A stretch of DNA of 64,000 nt from Hyphomicrobiales bacterium (GTDB lineage: Bacteria; Pseudomonadota; Alphaproteobacteria; Rhizobiales; Devosiaceae), in assembly GCA_027487555.1 (NCBI GenBank), contig JAIYDI010000014.1:90208-154207 (forward strand), read 5' to 3'. The notes below the pieces were generated by a model. The model was not told the origin of the DNA. It saw nothing but the letters and a program-made list of their open reading frames with translations, and did not search any database. Below are positions 44,173 through 58,150 of the stretch, piece by piece. The position numbers were made by a program, and so were the translations under genes. Each line of letters begins with the position of its first letter. Position 1 is the first letter of the stretch.

Positions 44173-45549
44173 ATGTCTCATGACTACGATCTCCTTGTCA
44201 TCGGCGCCGGCTCTGGCGGCGTGCGTGCCGCGCGCGTCGCTGCCACCCATGGGGCCAAGGTGGCCATCGTCGAGGAGTATCGCGTCGGTGGGACCTGCGT
44301 GATCCGCGGCTGCGTGCCCAAGAAGCTTTTTGTTTATGCCGCGCGCATGGCCGATACCTTTGACCTCGCGCCGAGCTTCGGCTGGCAGGTGGATGCGAGG
44401 TTCGACTGGCCGACCCTGGTCGCCAACAAGGACAAGGAAATCGCCCGGCTCGAGGCCGCCTATGTCGCGGCGCTGGCAAAGCCCGGTGTCGAGATCATTC
44501 GCGACCGCGCCGAGCTCGAAGGCCCCGACGCGGTGCGGCTCGTGAAGTCTGGCCGCACCCTTCGCGCAAAGACCATCCTTGTCGCCACCGGCGCCCATCC
44601 GTTCAGCCCGGATATTCCCGGCAAGGAACTGGCGATCAGCTCGAACGAGGCCTTCCACCTCGAAGCGCTCCCGCATTCGATCCTGATCGAGGGCGGCGGA
44701 TATATAGCACTTGAATTCGCCACCATTTTCGCCGGGCTCGGTGTGTCGACCACCATCGTCCATCGCGGCGAGCGCATCCTGCGCGGATTCGACGACGACA
44801 TGCGCGAAGGACTCGAGGCGGCGCTGATCGGGCGCGGCATCCGCATCATCTACCAGACGACCATCAAGGCGCTGCGCCGCGCCGGCAAGGACATTGTCGC
44901 GAGCTTCTCCGACGGTGTCGATGCGCCCTTTGGCGCCGTGATGTTCGCGACGGGCCGCGTGCCGAACACGGCAGGTCTCGGGCTCGAAAAGGCCGGCGTG
45001 ACGCTGGGCGAACGCGGCGAAGTGCTGGTCGACGCCTACTCTCGCTCCAGCGTGTCCAGCATCTATGCGGTCGGCGACGTCACAAATCGTGTCGCTCTCA
45101 CGCCGGTTGCCATCCGTGAGGGCCAGGCCTTCGCCGAGACTGTGTTCAACAACAACCCCATCGCCGTCGATCATTCGGAGATCGGCACGGCGGTCTTCGC
45201 GGAACCCGAAGTCGCGGCCATCGGCCTTACCGAGGCGGCGGCGCGGACCCATGACAATATCGATGTCTATGTCGCGCGCTTCCGCCCGATGGCGAACACG
45301 CTGTCGCTCCGCTCCGAGCGCATGATCATGAAGCTGATCACCGAGGCCGATGGTGGCAAGGTGCTCGGGCTGCACATCCTCGGGCATGGCGCTGCCGAAA
45401 TCGTGCAGATGGCGGCCGTCGCCATCGGCATGGGGGCGAAAAAGGCGGATTTCGACCGCGCCATCGCCATGCACCCGACCGCAGCCGAGGAACTCGTGAC
45501 CTTCAAGTCGCCCAGCTACATCTATCGCAACGGTGTGCGGCAGGGCTGA
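44173..45549 (+). CDS. gor: Glutathione-disulfide reductase
   Basis: A 458-residue FAD enzyme that keeps glutathione reduced using NADPH. The N-terminal FAD motif is GAGSGGVRAAR, the redox disulfide is GGTCVIRGCVPKKL, the NAD(P) domain starts IEGGGYIALEFA, and the C-terminal dimer domain carries the catalytic HPTAAEE histidine-glutamate. It is the expected source of reduced glutathione for the Atm1-type exporter at 61459. Confidence 0.96.
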   Translation: MSHDYDLLVIGAGSGGVRAARVAATHGAKVAIVEEYRVGGTCVIRGCVPKKLFVYAARMADTFDLAPSFGWQVDARFDWPTLVANKDKEIARLEAAYVAALAKPGVEIIRDRAELEGPDAVRLVKSGRTLRAKTILVATGAHPFSPDIPGKELAISSNEAFHLEALPHSILIEGGGYIALEFATIFAGLGVSTTIVHRGERILRGFDDDMREGLEAALIGRGIRIIYQTTIKALRRAGKDIVASFSDGVDAPFGAVMFATGRVPNTAGLGLEKAGVTLGERGEVLVDAYSRSSVSSIYAVGDVTNRVALTPVAIREGQAFAETVFNNNPIAVDHSEIGTAVFAEPEVAAIGLTEAAARTHDNIDVYVARFRPMANTLSLRSERMIMKLITEADGGKVLGLHILGHGAAEIVQMAAVAIGMGAKKADFDRAIAMHPTAAEELVTFKSPSYIYRNGVRQG

Positions 45550-45644
45550 CCGACGGCCGTAAAGGTATGGCCCAGCCTGTTGCAGCAAGCCTTGTCGATA
45601 GCGGAGCGGCCTGATAGATCGCCGCGCACGTGAGGAGTAATCAA

Positions 45645-47027
45645 ATGGCCAACACCACCTGGACCCCGCAAAGCTGGCGCGACAAGCCCATCACCCAGGT
45701 GCCGGCCTATCCGGATGCGGACAAGCTCGCCAATACCGAAGCACAGCTCAAGAAGTTCCCGCCGCTGGTCTTCGCCGGCGAGGCGCGCGACCTGAAGCAC
45801 CAGTTGGCCGATGTTGCCGCTGGCAAGGCCTTCCTGCTGCAGGGCGGCGACTGCGCCGAGAGCTTCGCCGAGCATGGCGCCGACCATATCCGCGATTTCT
45901 TCCGCGTTTTCCTGCAGATGGCCATTGTGCTGACCCACGGTGCCAGCAAGCCGGTGGTGAAGGTTGGCCGTATCGCCGGTCAGTTCGCCAAGCCCCGCTC
46001 CGCCGATACCGAAACCATTGATGGCGTGACGCTGCCCTCCTATCGCGGCGACATCATCAACGATATCGGCTTCACCCCGGAAGCACGCATACCCGATCCG
46101 GAGCGGCTGCTGCTCGCCTACCGCCAGTCGGCGGCGACGCTGAACCTGCTGCGCGCCTTCGCCTCGGGCGGCTATGCCGACCTGACCCGCGTCCATGAAT
46201 GGACGATGGGCTTCATGAAGGATTCCAACACCTACCCGCGGTTCGAGGATGTCGCCCGCAAGATCGATGACGCCATCGATTTCATGCGCGCGCTCGGGCT
46301 CAATTCCGACAACACTCCGTCGCTGCGCGAGACCAAGTTCTACACCTCGCACGAGGCACTGCTGCTCGGCTACGAGGAGGCGCTCACTCGCCGCGACTCC
46401 ATCACCAACGAGTTCTATGCCACCTCCGGCCACATGCTGTGGATCGGCGACCGCACCCGCCAGCCCGATGGCGCGCATGTCGAGTATTTCGCCGGCATCC
46501 GCAACCCGATCGGCATCAAGTGCGGGCCGAGCCTCTCGTCCGATGACCTGATCCGGCTGATCGACAAGCTCAATCCGGGCGAGGAGGCCGGCCGCATCAC
46601 GCTGATCGGACGCTTCGGATCCGACAAGGTTGCCGAGCACCTGCCGCGCCTGGTCGACCGCGTGAAGAAGGAAGGGCGCACTGTGCTGTGGTGTTCCGAC
46701 CCGATGCACGGCAATACCATCAAGGCCTCGAACGGCTACAAGACGCGGCCCTTTGATCGCGTGCTGTCGGAAGTGAAGACTTTCTTCGACGTGCACCGCA
46801 GCCTCGGCACCTATGCCGGCGGCATCCACATCGAAATGACCGGCGACGATGTCACCGAATGCACCGGCGGCAGCGTTGCTGCCATCACCGAGACCGGGCT
46901 CAAGGATCGCTACCACACCTATTGCGACCCGCGCCTCAACGCCAGCCAGTCGCTGGAACTCGCCTTCCTCGTGGCCGAGGAACTGAGTGCGTTGCGCCCC
47001 GAAAGAAGACTGCGCGCCGCCGGCTGA
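45645..47027 (+). CDS. 3-deoxy-7-phosphoheptulonate synthase, class II
   Basis: A 460-residue plant-type DAHP synthase, the first step of the shikimate pathway. It carries [29 protein letters not shown] and the metal-binding CSDPMHGNT motif. ATG 45645 (MANTTWTP) follows TGAGGAG by 6 nt; an upstream in-frame ATG at 45630 precedes this site. Class II enzymes are usual in Hyphomicrobiales. Confidence 0.96.
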   Translation: MANTTWTPQSWRDKPITQVPAYPDADKLANTEAQLKKFPPLVFAGEARDLKHQLADVAAGKAFLLQGGDCAESFAEHGADHIRDFFRVFLQMAIVLTHGASKPVVKVGRIAGQFAKPRSADTETIDGVTLPSYRGDIINDIGFTPEARIPDPERLLLAYRQSAATLNLLRAFASGGYADLTRVHEWTMGFMKDSNTYPRFEDVARKIDDAIDFMRALGLNSDNTPSLRETKFYTSHEALLLGYEEALTRRDSITNEFYATSGHMLWIGDRTRQPDGAHVEYFAGIRNPIGIKCGPSLSSDDLIRLIDKLNPGEEAGRITLIGRFGSDKVAEHLPRLVDRVKKEGRTVLWCSDPMHGNTIKASNGYKTRPFDRVLSEVKTFFDVHRSLGTYAGGIHIEMTGDDVTECTGGSVAAITETGLKDRYHTYCDPRLNASQSLELAFLVAEELSALRPERRLRAAG

Positions 47028-47298
47028 ACCGTCTCGGTCGGGGCTCCTGCGTATGGCGCCGGGCCTGCATGAAGTGCTGGCGACAGCACAACGCGCGGGT
47101 TGACTCCTGATCTGCGGCAGATGTCCGCGCTGCCGCAACAGTGTTGGGGCAGGGCGGCGAGTGTTGAGAGCAGGTCAAGCGCTCCGCAAGCAGCGGACAG
47201 TTCAATCCGTGCCCCTGCAGGCGCCTCTACATGTTTAGCACTACATTAACCCTAACCGGGGATAAATGGCCGCTGGCAGAGTAGTGCGGAGTAGCGCC

Positions 47299-48354
47299 AT
47301 GTCCCGGTTGGTTTCGAGCCTTGTTCTCGTTCTCGCGGCGAGCAGCCTGCCCGCGGTCGCCGCCGACTGGTCAGACGAAAGCGACTTCCGCGGCTCCTAT
47401 CTCAACGAGCCCAAGGACTGGTCCGGCATGGGCGACCCCGATGACGAGGTCGGCTTCGAGTTCGGCATGCGCTATTGGTACTCAATGGGCACGCAGACCT
47501 TCGGCGACAGCCGTGGCGACGTTGTGGCCAATAGCCAGACCCATAGCGGCGAGGTCCACCTGCGTGTCGACGACTATGCGTCGCGGTCCTACGTGAAGGG
47601 TGTCGCTGGCTATTCCGCGGTCATCACCGGCGATTATGCCAACCCCTATGGCAAGGACGGCGATATCGTCGATGGCAACATCACCTATGCCGGCGGCGAT
47701 TTCGGCTGGAACACGTTCGGGGACGGCGAGGGCAGTGGTATCGGGCTGTTCGCAGGCTACCAGTACTGGAACGACTCCCCGCGCACCATGCGCAGCAATT
47801 TCGTCACCGCACAGTCCGCCGGCGACCTGACGGTCAATTCGGATGGCACAATCAACTTCCCCGGCGACAGCTCCGAAACCTGGCTTGAGACGCAGTCGCT
47901 CCGCCTCGGCATTTCAGGCCGGGCCAGGCTTGGCGGCATGTTCGACATTTCCGGCGAACTGGCCGCCGTGCCGATCTCCAAGGTCCAGGGCGCGATCGCC
48001 TCTTGGGGAAATCTGGATACCACGCCGCTGGGCAACCCGCTCTATGTGAAGACATCGACCACCACCGTCGACGGCTGGGGCTATGGCGCCATGGGTGAGA
48101 TGATGCTGGGCGTGACTCCTCTGGAGAACCTCACCTTCCGTGTCGGCGGCCGCGCCTGGTACCTCACCGGCACCTATGATGCGCGCTATTCGGCGGCCTA
48201 TATCACCGACCCGGTCGATACCGATTCCGACGGAATCTACAATGGCGATGCCGACGAGCCGCCCGGCTTCTCCAACCAGAGCTATATCGAGACGCAGAAC
48301 CCGTTCTCGCTGTTCCGCTATGGGCTGCTCGCGGAACTGACCTACGCGTTCTGA
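47299..48354 (+). CDS. Outer-membrane beta-barrel protein
   Basis: A 351-residue exported protein with a signal peptide cleaved near AVAA-DW. The mature part is rich in aromatic, alternating strands and ends with LTYAF; the terminal phenylalanine is the BAM-recognition residue of outer-membrane proteins. A DTDSDGIYNGDADEP loop could bind calcium. GGAG 8 nt upstream supports ATG 47299. The 271-bp upstream gap has no clear feature except an AT-rich stretch near 47235-47265, possibly its promoter. Confidence 0.8.
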   Translation: MSRLVSSLVLVLAASSLPAVAADWSDESDFRGSYLNEPKDWSGMGDPDDEVGFEFGMRYWYSMGTQTFGDSRGDVVANSQTHSGEVHLRVDDYASRSYVKGVAGYSAVITGDYANPYGKDGDIVDGNITYAGGDFGWNTFGDGEGSGIGLFAGYQYWNDSPRTMRSNFVTAQSAGDLTVNSDGTINFPGDSSETWLETQSLRLGISGRARLGGMFDISGELAAVPISKVQGAIASWGNLDTTPLGNPLYVKTSTTTVDGWGYGAMGEMMLGVTPLENLTFRVGGRAWYLTGTYDARYSAAYITDPVDTDSDGIYNGDADEPPGFSNQSYIETQNPFSLFRYGLLAELTYAF

Positions 48355-48462
48355 CCGGTTGGCCGTCCGATAGGCCGCAGCGGGGGAACAGTCTCGCGCC
48401 TTGCCCATTGCGGCAGGGCCGGATAAGTCTGGCCGCGTTTTCCGAGCCGATGGATTCCGACC

Positions 48463-50178
48463 GTGACCGACTGTCTCCGCATTGCCCTTGCGCAGCTCAA
48501 CCCGACCGTCGGCGCCATCGCGAAAAATCTCGAGCTGGCGAAGACGACCCTGGACGAAGCGGCGGGGCAGGGTGCCGATATCCTGTTGTTCTCCGAGCTG
48601 TTCCTCACCGGCTATTTCCCCGATGACCTGCTGTTCAAGCCGCGCTTCATCGCCGACGCCATAGGCGCCGCCGAGGATTTCGCCAGGGCCACCGCCGGCA
48701 CCGAAGTCACTGTCATTCTCCCCTCCGTCTGGGTGGAGGATGGTGTGCTCTTCAATGCCGTGCTCGTCTGCGAGAAGGGCGAGATCGTCGCCAGGCGCTT
48801 CAAGCGCGAACTGCCCAACGACGACATCTTCTACGAAAAGCGCTACTTCGCCCGCGCCGATCTGCAGGAGCCGGTCACCATCAAGGGCGTCTCGATCGGC
48901 ATCCCCATCTGCGAGGATGTCTGGCACCCCGACGTCAGCGCCCACCTCGTCGACAATGGCGCCCGCATCCTCCTTTGTCCCAATGGCTCGCCCTATTGGC
49001 GCAACAAGCAGGCGACCCGCTACAGGATGGTCGGAGACCGTGTCGCCGAGAACAATGTGCCGGTGATCTACCTCAACCAGGTCGGCGGCCAGGATGAGCT
49101 GGTCTATGATGGCGCCACCTTTGCGATGGAGCCCGGGGGCCGGTTGGTCGTGCAGGCGAAGAGTTTCGAGCCCGAGCTGCTGGTCTCAAACTGGGCGCGC
49201 ACCGATGACGGCTGGCGCTGCACCGATCCGCATGTGGCCCCGCTCTCGTCCATCGACGAGGCGCCGTGGCGCGCCTGCGTGCTGGGCCTGCGCGACTATG
49301 TGAACAAGAACGGCTTCCGGTCGGTCCTGCTTGGATTGTCGGGCGGCATCGACTCTGCCGTCGTTGCGGCCATGGCCGTTGATGCGCTGGGTGCGGACCG
49401 CGTCCATTGCCTGATGCTGCCCTATCGCTACACATCGGAGGAAAGCCTGCGCGACGCGCGCGACTGCGCGCAGCTGCTCGGGGTCCGTTACGATGTCGTC
49501 TCGATCGGCGATCCGGTCGAGGCGGCGCTCGCCGAGCTTCAGCCGGTTTTCGGCAACCGCCCGCTCGATCTCACCGAGGAGAACATCCAGTCGCGCATGC
49601 GCGGTGTCTACCTGATGGCCGTCTCCAACAAGCTGGGCGGGCTCCTGCTGACCACCGGCAACAAGTCCGAGATGGCGGTTGGCTACGCCACAATCTATGG
49701 CGACATGAATGGCGGCTTCAACCCGATCAAGGACATGCTGAAGATGCGGGTCTACGAGCTCGCCCATTGGCGCAACCAGCACCGCCCCTCCGATTGCCTC
49801 GGGCCCAAGGGCGAGGTCATCCCGCAGAACATCATCGACAAGGCGCCCACCGCCGAGCTCCGTCCCAACCAGAAGGATCAGGATTCGCTGCCGCCCTATC
49901 CCATCCTCGATGAAATCCTGCATGGCCTCGTCGAGAAGGAGCTCTCGGTTGCCGAAGTCGTCGCCAGGGGCGAAGGCCGCTTCGACCGCGATCTGGTGAA
50001 GCGCATCGAGAAGCTGCTCAATATCGCCGAATACAAGCGCCGCCAATCCGCCCCTGGCGTGAAGATCACCCGCAAGGCTTTCGGCCTCGGCCGCCGCTAC
50101 CCGATCACCAACGGCTATCGTGACGAGAACCTCGCTCTCGACACGCTGCCCCGCCTGCCAGGGCAGGGCCTCGAGTGA
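48463..50178 (+). CDS. nadE: Glutamine-dependent NAD+ synthetase
   Basis: A 571-residue two-domain enzyme for the last step of NAD synthesis. The nitrilase-type glutaminase domain (about 1-260) has catalytic Glu in FSELFLTG, Lys in [10 protein letters not shown] and Cys in PICEDVWHP. The synthetase domain (about 285-560) has the ATP pyrophosphatase loop LSGGIDSA. The start is GTG 48463. Its stop overlaps the gltX start in GTGA. Confidence 0.96.
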   Translation: MTDCLRIALAQLNPTVGAIAKNLELAKTTLDEAAGQGADILLFSELFLTGYFPDDLLFKPRFIADAIGAAEDFARATAGTEVTVILPSVWVEDGVLFNAVLVCEKGEIVARRFKRELPNDDIFYEKRYFARADLQEPVTIKGVSIGIPICEDVWHPDVSAHLVDNGARILLCPNGSPYWRNKQATRYRMVGDRVAENNVPVIYLNQVGGQDELVYDGATFAMEPGGRLVVQAKSFEPELLVSNWARTDDGWRCTDPHVAPLSSIDEAPWRACVLGLRDYVNKNGFRSVLLGLSGGIDSAVVAAMAVDALGADRVHCLMLPYRYTSEESLRDARDCAQLLGVRYDVVSIGDPVEAALAELQPVFGNRPLDLTEENIQSRMRGVYLMAVSNKLGGLLLTTGNKSEMAVGYATIYGDMNGGFNPIKDMLKMRVYELAHWRNQHRPSDCLGPKGEVIPQNIIDKAPTAELRPNQKDQDSLPPYPILDEILHGLVEKELSVAEVVARGEGRFDRDLVKRIEKLLNIAEYKRRQSAPGVKITRKAFGLGRRYPITNGYRDENLALDTLPRLPGQGLE

Positions 50179-51533
50179 ATACGGACCCGAACCTCGTGAC
50201 CCAGCAGAACGCCATCGTCCGCTACGCTCCGTCGCCTACTGGCCGCCTTCACCTCGGCAATGCCCGTCCGGCGCTGCTCAACTGGCTGTTCGCCAGGGCG
50301 AACAACGGCACCTATGTGCTGCGCCTCGACGACACCGATACCGCCCGCTCCACCGAGGAGTTCGCCCGTGGCATCGAGATCGACCTCAGCTGGCTCGGCA
50401 TCGCGCCCGATATCAAGGTCCGCCAGTCGGATCGCACCGCACTCTATGATGCCGCACGCGACGCGCTGATCGCCACGGGCCGGCTCTACCCCGCCTACGA
50501 AACCGAGGAGGAACTCGAGATCAAGCGCGGACGCGCCCGGCTGCTCGGGCGTCCCCCGGTCTATGATCGCGCTGCCCTTGCGCTCACCGACGCGCAAAAG
50601 GCCCGCTACGAGGCCGAGGGTCGCAAGCCGCATTGGCGCTTCAGGCTCGATGGCAGGCCGGTGCACTTCACTGACCTGATCAAGGGCCTGCAGACCGTCA
50701 ACACCGCCTCGATGTCCGACCCGGTGCTGATCCGCGCCGATGGCTCCTATCTCTACACGCTGCCCTCGGTGGTCGACGATATTGACCTCGCGATCACCCA
50801 CGTCATCCGCGGCGAGGATCACGTGTCGAATACCGGCACGCAGATCGAGATATTCGAGGCGCTGGGCGGCAAGGTGCCCGCCTTCGCGCACCACAATCTC
50901 CTCACTGGCGCTGAGGGCGAGGGGCTCTCGAAGCGCATCGGGTCGCTGTCGCTCGCCGAGTTGCGCGAGGCAGGCTATGAGCCCATGGCCGTCGCGATCA
51001 TGGCGACTGCAACCGGGTCGAGCCTGTCGCTCGAACCCTTCGCGGACCTGGCGCTGCTGGGCCAGGCGCTCTCGCTCGACATGATCTCGCATGGCGCGGC
51101 GCGCTTCGATCCGGCCGAGCTCGACAGCCTCAACGCCCGCATCCTGCACGACATGGATTTCGCCCGCGCCCGTCCGCGGCTTGAGTCGCTGGGCCTCGCA
51201 TCCGAGCCGCTCTGGCTCGCGCTGCGCGGCAATCTCGCGCGCTTCTCCGAAATCGCCGATCTCGCCACCCTCGTTACAGGGCCGGTAACGCCGGTCATCG
51301 CCGAGGACGATCGCGACTTCATCGCCGTGGCCGTGGAGACCCTGCCCCCCGAACCATGGGATGCGACCACCTGGGACAGCTGGATCGCCGCGATCAAGGC
51401 GGCGACGGGCCGCAAGGGCAGGGCCCTGTTCCACCCGCTGCGCCTGGCGCTGACTGGCCGCGAGGCCGGTCCAGACCTCAGGTCCCTGCTGCCGCTAATC
51501 TCGCGTAAGGCGTGTCTGGCCCGACTATCCTGA
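50175..51533 (+). CDS. gltX: Glutamyl-tRNA synthetase
   Basis: A 452-residue class I synthetase. The HIGH motif is HLGN in [15 protein letters not shown] and the KMSKS equivalent is [13 protein letters not shown] and RGEDHVSNT are typical. Alphaproteobacteria often have two GltX copies; this length fits either a canonical enzyme or the second copy. The start is GTG 50175, overlapping the nadE stop by 4 nt. Its 3' end overlaps the convergent gene by 56 nt. Confidence 0.93.
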   Translation: MNTDPNLVTQQNAIVRYAPSPTGRLHLGNARPALLNWLFARANNGTYVLRLDDTDTARSTEEFARGIEIDLSWLGIAPDIKVRQSDRTALYDAARDALIATGRLYPAYETEEELEIKRGRARLLGRPPVYDRAALALTDAQKARYEAEGRKPHWRFRLDGRPVHFTDLIKGLQTVNTASMSDPVLIRADGSYLYTLPSVVDDIDLAITHVIRGEDHVSNTGTQIEIFEALGGKVPAFAHHNLLTGAEGEGLSKRIGSLSLAELREAGYEPMAVAIMATATGSSLSLEPFADLALLGQALSLDMISHGAARFDPAELDSLNARILHDMDFARARPRLESLGLASEPLWLALRGNLARFSEIADLATLVTGPVTPVIAEDDRDFIAVAVETLPPEPWDATTWDSWIAAIKAATGRKGRALFHPLRLALTGREAGPDLRSLLPLISRKACLARLS

Positions 51534-52641
51534 CGCGCTTGCCGTCGAACATGACGACCCGCCCGGCATCGGGCGTGGCCGATGGCGTTCTCACGGGAAC
51601 CGGCGCCGCGGTTGTCGCCTCACCCGTGGCCGACGGTCGGCGGCGCGGCAGGGGCACATCCACATAGGTGGCAGTGTCGATCTCGGCGGTGAGCGGCGCC
51701 TCGATGATCTTCTGCCGCGAGCCGCGCGGGTCGCGCACCGGCAGCGGGAAGGTCGCGCCGCGGAACGTCACCAGCGCGCGCGTCAGGCCCCCGCCCAGAT
51801 CGCTGACGCTGATCTGCCCCATGTCCTGCAGCGGGTTGCACTTGGCGGCGGTGTCGAATTCCGTCCGGAAGCGAAAAGCGTTGGGCAGCGCCGTATAGGG
51901 TTCGCCGAACGTGTTGATCATCTGCTCCGGTTCCTGTCCCGGATTGTCGTAGTAGTACAGGTCGACATCGAGCCCCGGGCATTGCGTCCGGCATTGGTCG
52001 GCGTCATTGCCCACATAGTCTACCAGCGTCGAGTAGCTGATCGGCCAGAAGAAGCCGTCGGTCTTGCGCACACAGAGCGTGCGCACGGTATGGTAGTTGC
52101 CAAAGGGGTTGAATTCTTCCTCGCGGACCCCGCCTTCGCCATCGTCCGAGCCCGAAAGGCGCCCGAACAGCTGCTCGAAGAAATTGCCCCTGTCCTTCCG
52201 CACCACCTCTGCGTTCGACATGCCGTTGCAGTCGAAGCGGGCCATTTCCTGCAGGATCGCCTCGCGCTGCTGGCCCACCGCCTCGCCGGTATCCACCTGC
52301 TGGTTCAGCTGCTTCAGCTGCTCTCGCCCATCGAGGATCTGCCTGGCGAGGCCCCGGCATTGCGCATTGAGCTTCCGGCCGGCTTTGGCGTCGTCATTGC
52401 AGCCCTCGCGCACATAGGAGCTTTCGAGCCGCTGCAGGTCGCGCTGCAGGCGCCGCGAATCCGACTTGTTGTCGTTCGCGCTGCGGAAATTCGAGTTCCG
52501 CTCCAGCGTCTGCAGCGTCGTCGCAAGCCGCGCACAGGTGTCCGATTGCGCATAGGCCGTCGCGACATCCATCACGAGGCTGGCCGCGAGCGCCACGAAC
52601 AGGGCCAGCAACTGGCCGAAAAGCAAAAAAACGCGAGGCAT
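51478..52641 (-). CDS. DUF2865 domain protein
   Basis: A 387-residue exported protein with signal peptide [32 protein letters not shown] helical region with repeated charged heptads (about 45-125) is followed by the DUF2865 core with [16 protein letters not shown] and several cysteines (CRTQCPG, KCNPL). The C-terminus is proline rich with the basic LPRRRP. It is restricted largely to Hyphomicrobiales and its function is unknown. ATG 52641 is chosen over a GTG at 52659. It overlaps gltX tail-to-tail by 56 nt. Confidence 0.85.
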   Translation of the reverse strand: MPRVFLLFGQLLALFVALAASLVMDVATAYAQSDTCARLATTLQTLERNSNFRSANDNKSDSRRLQRDLQRLESSYVREGCNDDAKAGRKLNAQCRGLARQILDGREQLKQLNQQVDTGEAVGQQREAILQEMARFDCNGMSNAEVVRKDRGNFFEQLFGRLSGSDDGEGGVREEEFNPFGNYHTVRTLCVRKTDGFFWPISYSTLVDYVGNDADQCRTQCPGLDVDLYYYDNPGQEPEQMINTFGEPYTALPNAFRFRTEFDTAAKCNPLQDMGQISVSDLGGGLTRALVTFRGATFPLPVRDPRGSRQKIIEAPLTAEIDTATYVDVPLPRRRPSATGEATTAAPVPVRTPSATPDAGRVVMFDGKRVRIVGPDTPYARLAAAGT

Positions 52642-52872
52642 GTATCTGGTCCGCACCACTTTTGCCTCTTAGCCCGCCATTGCGGTGAAAGCGAGATGCC
52701 ATCTCCCCTTTGTGCAGCCCCGCCTGCGACAGGATCACGCAGCTGTGACCAATTGGACGTGCCCAGGTGACCCATCTTCGGTGGTTCTTTTTGTCGCACT
52801 TGCATAACAATGCGTACGCCAAGTCGCCGGGTGGATTGGCACCAACTGAAACCACATGGAATGGAATTGAAC

Positions 52873-53340
52873 ATGCAGTTGAAGAAATGGGGGCTTTCCG
52901 CCCTGGCGGGCGTTGCGCTGGTGGCGGTAGCCGCAGTCGCCATCGCCCAGGATGTGGTCGTCGATCCGGCGATCGCCACCATGACGGCCGAGCAGAAGGT
53001 CGAGGCCCGCGAGGCCGCGATGAAGGATAATGGTGCCATTCTGAAGTCGGCCGGTGGCCTGACCGGCGCCGATGCCGAGGCAGCTGCCGACAAGCTGATC
53101 CAGCACTTCACCGATTATCCTGCCCTCTTCACGCCCGACACCAACGGCGTGGGCGGCACCGAAGCCAAGCCGGAAATCTGGGCGAATTTCGATGCCTTCA
53201 CCGCGATCTTCGCCAAGGGCCTTGAAGGCGCCAAGGCGATGAAGGCGGCTGCCGCCGCGGGCGATGCGGCAGCTTATGGCGCGGCGATGAAGACCATCGG
53301 CGGCACCTGTGGCGAGTGCCACCAGCAGTTCCGCAGCTGA
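52873..53340 (+). CDS. Cytochrome c' (CytC prime family)
   Basis: A 155-residue periplasmic protein with signal peptide MQLKKWGLSALAGVALVAVAAVAIA. The mature protein is a four-helix bundle ending with the single haem site Cys146-Gly-Glu-Cys149-His150, as in cytochrome c', which binds NO and other small ligands. Start ATG 52873 is preferred because it begins the signal; ATG 52861 is also in frame. The maturation genes may be the ccm cluster at the left edge. Confidence 0.92.
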   Translation: MQLKKWGLSALAGVALVAVAAVAIAQDVVVDPAIATMTAEQKVEAREAAMKDNGAILKSAGGLTGADAEAAADKLIQHFTDYPALFTPDTNGVGGTEAKPEIWANFDAFTAIFAKGLEGAKAMKAAAAAGDAAAYGAAMKTIGGTCGECHQQFRS

Positions 53341-53387
53341 TCCGGCGCGCCCGCTGCGGCGGGCGCAATCGGGCGATTTCAAGGAAG

Positions 53388-53413
53388 AGGCGGCTTCATC
53401 AGGCCGCCTTTTT
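53388..53413 (+). terminator. Rho-independent terminator after cytochrome c'
   Basis: AGGCGGC and GCCGCCT form a 7-bp stem with an 8-nt loop, followed by TTTT. A second GC-rich hairpin lies just before it at about 53346-53366. Confidence 0.85.
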
Positions 53414-53498
53414 CGTATCTTTGCGTTTGGCGTTTCTGCCGCCACGTGGTCTTCTCCGCCCTTCCTTGCGCCTCAGGCGTGCAATTGGAGACGACCCC

Positions 53499-53900
53499 AT
53501 GCTCATCCGCATTCTGCCCGCCGCGGCGCTTGTCCTCACCGGGCTTATGGCGCAGCCGGCCTTCGCTCAGGCGACCGCCGACCTCGCGCCTTTCGCCGAA
53601 GCCTGCTCGGGCGCTGCGATGTTCCTGTTGCCCGACGCGCCCGAGGGCACCGACACCGCACCCGTCATGGCGCCGCTGTGCGATTGCGTCGTCAACGGCT
53701 TCTCCGGGTTCCCGCAGAACGAGGTCGATGTGCTGGCAGCTGACCTGCGCGGCGAATCCACCGAGGAAAGCCACCAGGCGTTCGGCGACTACGCCGCCCT
53801 GTCGGACAAGGCGCGCACCGTGCTGCAATCCTGCACCGCCGACCCTGCCGTCGTCGCCGCAAAGGCCGCTGCCGGTATCCCCGAAGCGCCGGCCCAGTAA
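53499..53900 (+). CDS. Secreted hypothetical protein
   Basis: A 133-residue protein with signal peptide MLIRILPAAALVLTGLMAQPAFA. The mature part is acidic and helical with four cysteines (EACSGA, PLCDCVV, LQSCTAD) likely to form disulfides. GGAG lies 8 nt before ATG 53499. I do not recognise the family. It resembles small helical periplasmic proteins such as DUF2059 relatives only superficially. Confidence 0.72.
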   Translation: MLIRILPAAALVLTGLMAQPAFAQATADLAPFAEACSGAAMFLLPDAPEGTDTAPVMAPLCDCVVNGFSGFPQNEVDVLAADLRGESTEESHQAFGDYAALSDKARTVLQSCTADPAVVAAKAAAGIPEAPAQ

Positions 53901-53908
53901 ACCGCGCG

Positions 53909-53944
53909 CGCAGGGGCAGGAATCACCCGATTTCCGCCCCTGCG
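53909..53944 (+). terminator. Hairpin after the small secreted protein gene
   Basis: CGCAGGGGC and GCCCCTGCG form a perfect 9-bp stem with partial pairing inside the loop. No T-tract follows, so it may be a weak terminator or mRNA-stabilising hairpin. Confidence 0.45.
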
Positions 53945-54128
53945 GCCGCCCCTTGATTTCCAGCCTGATTGCGGCCATGGTGCGCCACCATGAAAACCGC
54001 ATCCGCAATCTGCATTACCGGCTGCATCATTATCCGCTAGGTACTCCTGGCGGCGCGGTTTTCTTCTCACCCACTTATTCCCGAAGAACCCCGCCCGCGA
54101 GGCTCCACGCGCGCGAGGACAGGCGACT

Positions 54129-55807
<1,679 letters not shown>

Positions 55808-55811
<4 letters not shown>

Positions 55812-56174
55812 GCATTTTCGATCATGTCGGGCTGAAGGTCACGGATTTCGATCGCGCCCTCGCGCTTTACGAGGCCGCTCTGGGTGCCCTCGGCATCAAG
55901 ATGCTCGCCAGCTTCACCATCGGCAAGGAACGCCACGCCGGTTTTGGCGAAACGCGCCCGACCTTCTGGCTCTCCGATGGCCTGACCGCGCGCGGGACGA
56001 CCCATGTCGCCTTTCGCGCCCGCAGCCGCGCCGAAGTGGAGTCCTTTCACGCCATCGCGCTCTCGATGGGCGGCCGCGACAATGGTGCGCCCGGGCTCAG
56101 GGCGCAGTACCACCCCGATTATTTCGGGGCCTTCGTGCTGGATTTCGACGGGCACAATATCGAGGCGGTGTGTC

Positions 56175-56188
<14 letters not shown>
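55808..56188 (+). CDS. VOC family protein (paralogue)
   Basis: A 126-residue glyoxalase-fold protein, FDHVGLKV at the start and [15 protein letters not shown] at the end. It is paralogous to the VOC protein at 4529. ATG 55808 overlaps the cysS stop in ATGA, with GGGAGG upstream, so it is translationally coupled. The substrate is unknown. Confidence 0.9.
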
Positions 56189-57627
<1,439 letters not shown>

Positions 57628-57628
<1 letters not shown>

Positions 57629-58140
57629 TGAGCGAGGTGACTGACGAAGCCTGGCGGTTCGGCGAATATTCGGGCGGTTGCCAGTGTGGCGCCGTGCGCT
57701 TCCATGCGACGCAACTGGTCGACAATCCGCACCTCTGCTATTGCCGCATGTGCCAGAAGGCCACCGGCAATCTCTTCGCGGCGCTCGTTGGCATCCGCTA
57801 CGAGCACCTGACCTGGACGCGTGGCGAACCGGCACGCTTCCGCTCGTCCGGCGAGGTCGAGCGCGGCTATTGCCGCGATTGTGGCACCTCGCTCTTTTAC
57901 CACAATACCAAGGGCCAGCACGTCTCGATGTCGATCGGCGCCTTCGACGCGCCGCAGCGCATTCCCGTGCTCTACCAGATGGGCATGGAGGGCAAGCACC
58001 CCTCGTTGGTCCATCTCGACGCGGTCGAAACCGTCGGCACCACCGAAGACTCGAACGACCCCGCCTGGTGGGGTGCCATCAAGCAGACCACCCACCAGCA
58101 TCCCGATCACGACACGGCCGAATGGCCGCCCCGTCACTGA
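57628..58140 (+). CDS. GFA family protein 2
   Basis: A 170-residue zinc protein with GGCQCGAV, CYCRMCQ and CRDCGTS clusters. It shares the [11 protein letters not shown] tail with the GFA protein at 56175, so the two arose by duplication around pip. ATG 57628 overlaps the pip stop (TGATG). Confidence 0.88.
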
Positions 58141-58150
58141 GTAACGTTTT

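Noticed and set aside
53909..53944. Small RNA gene suggested by the strong hairpin before cysS
   Set aside because: A single 9-bp stem with no promoter or T-tract is not enough to support an RNA gene; kept only as a hairpin.
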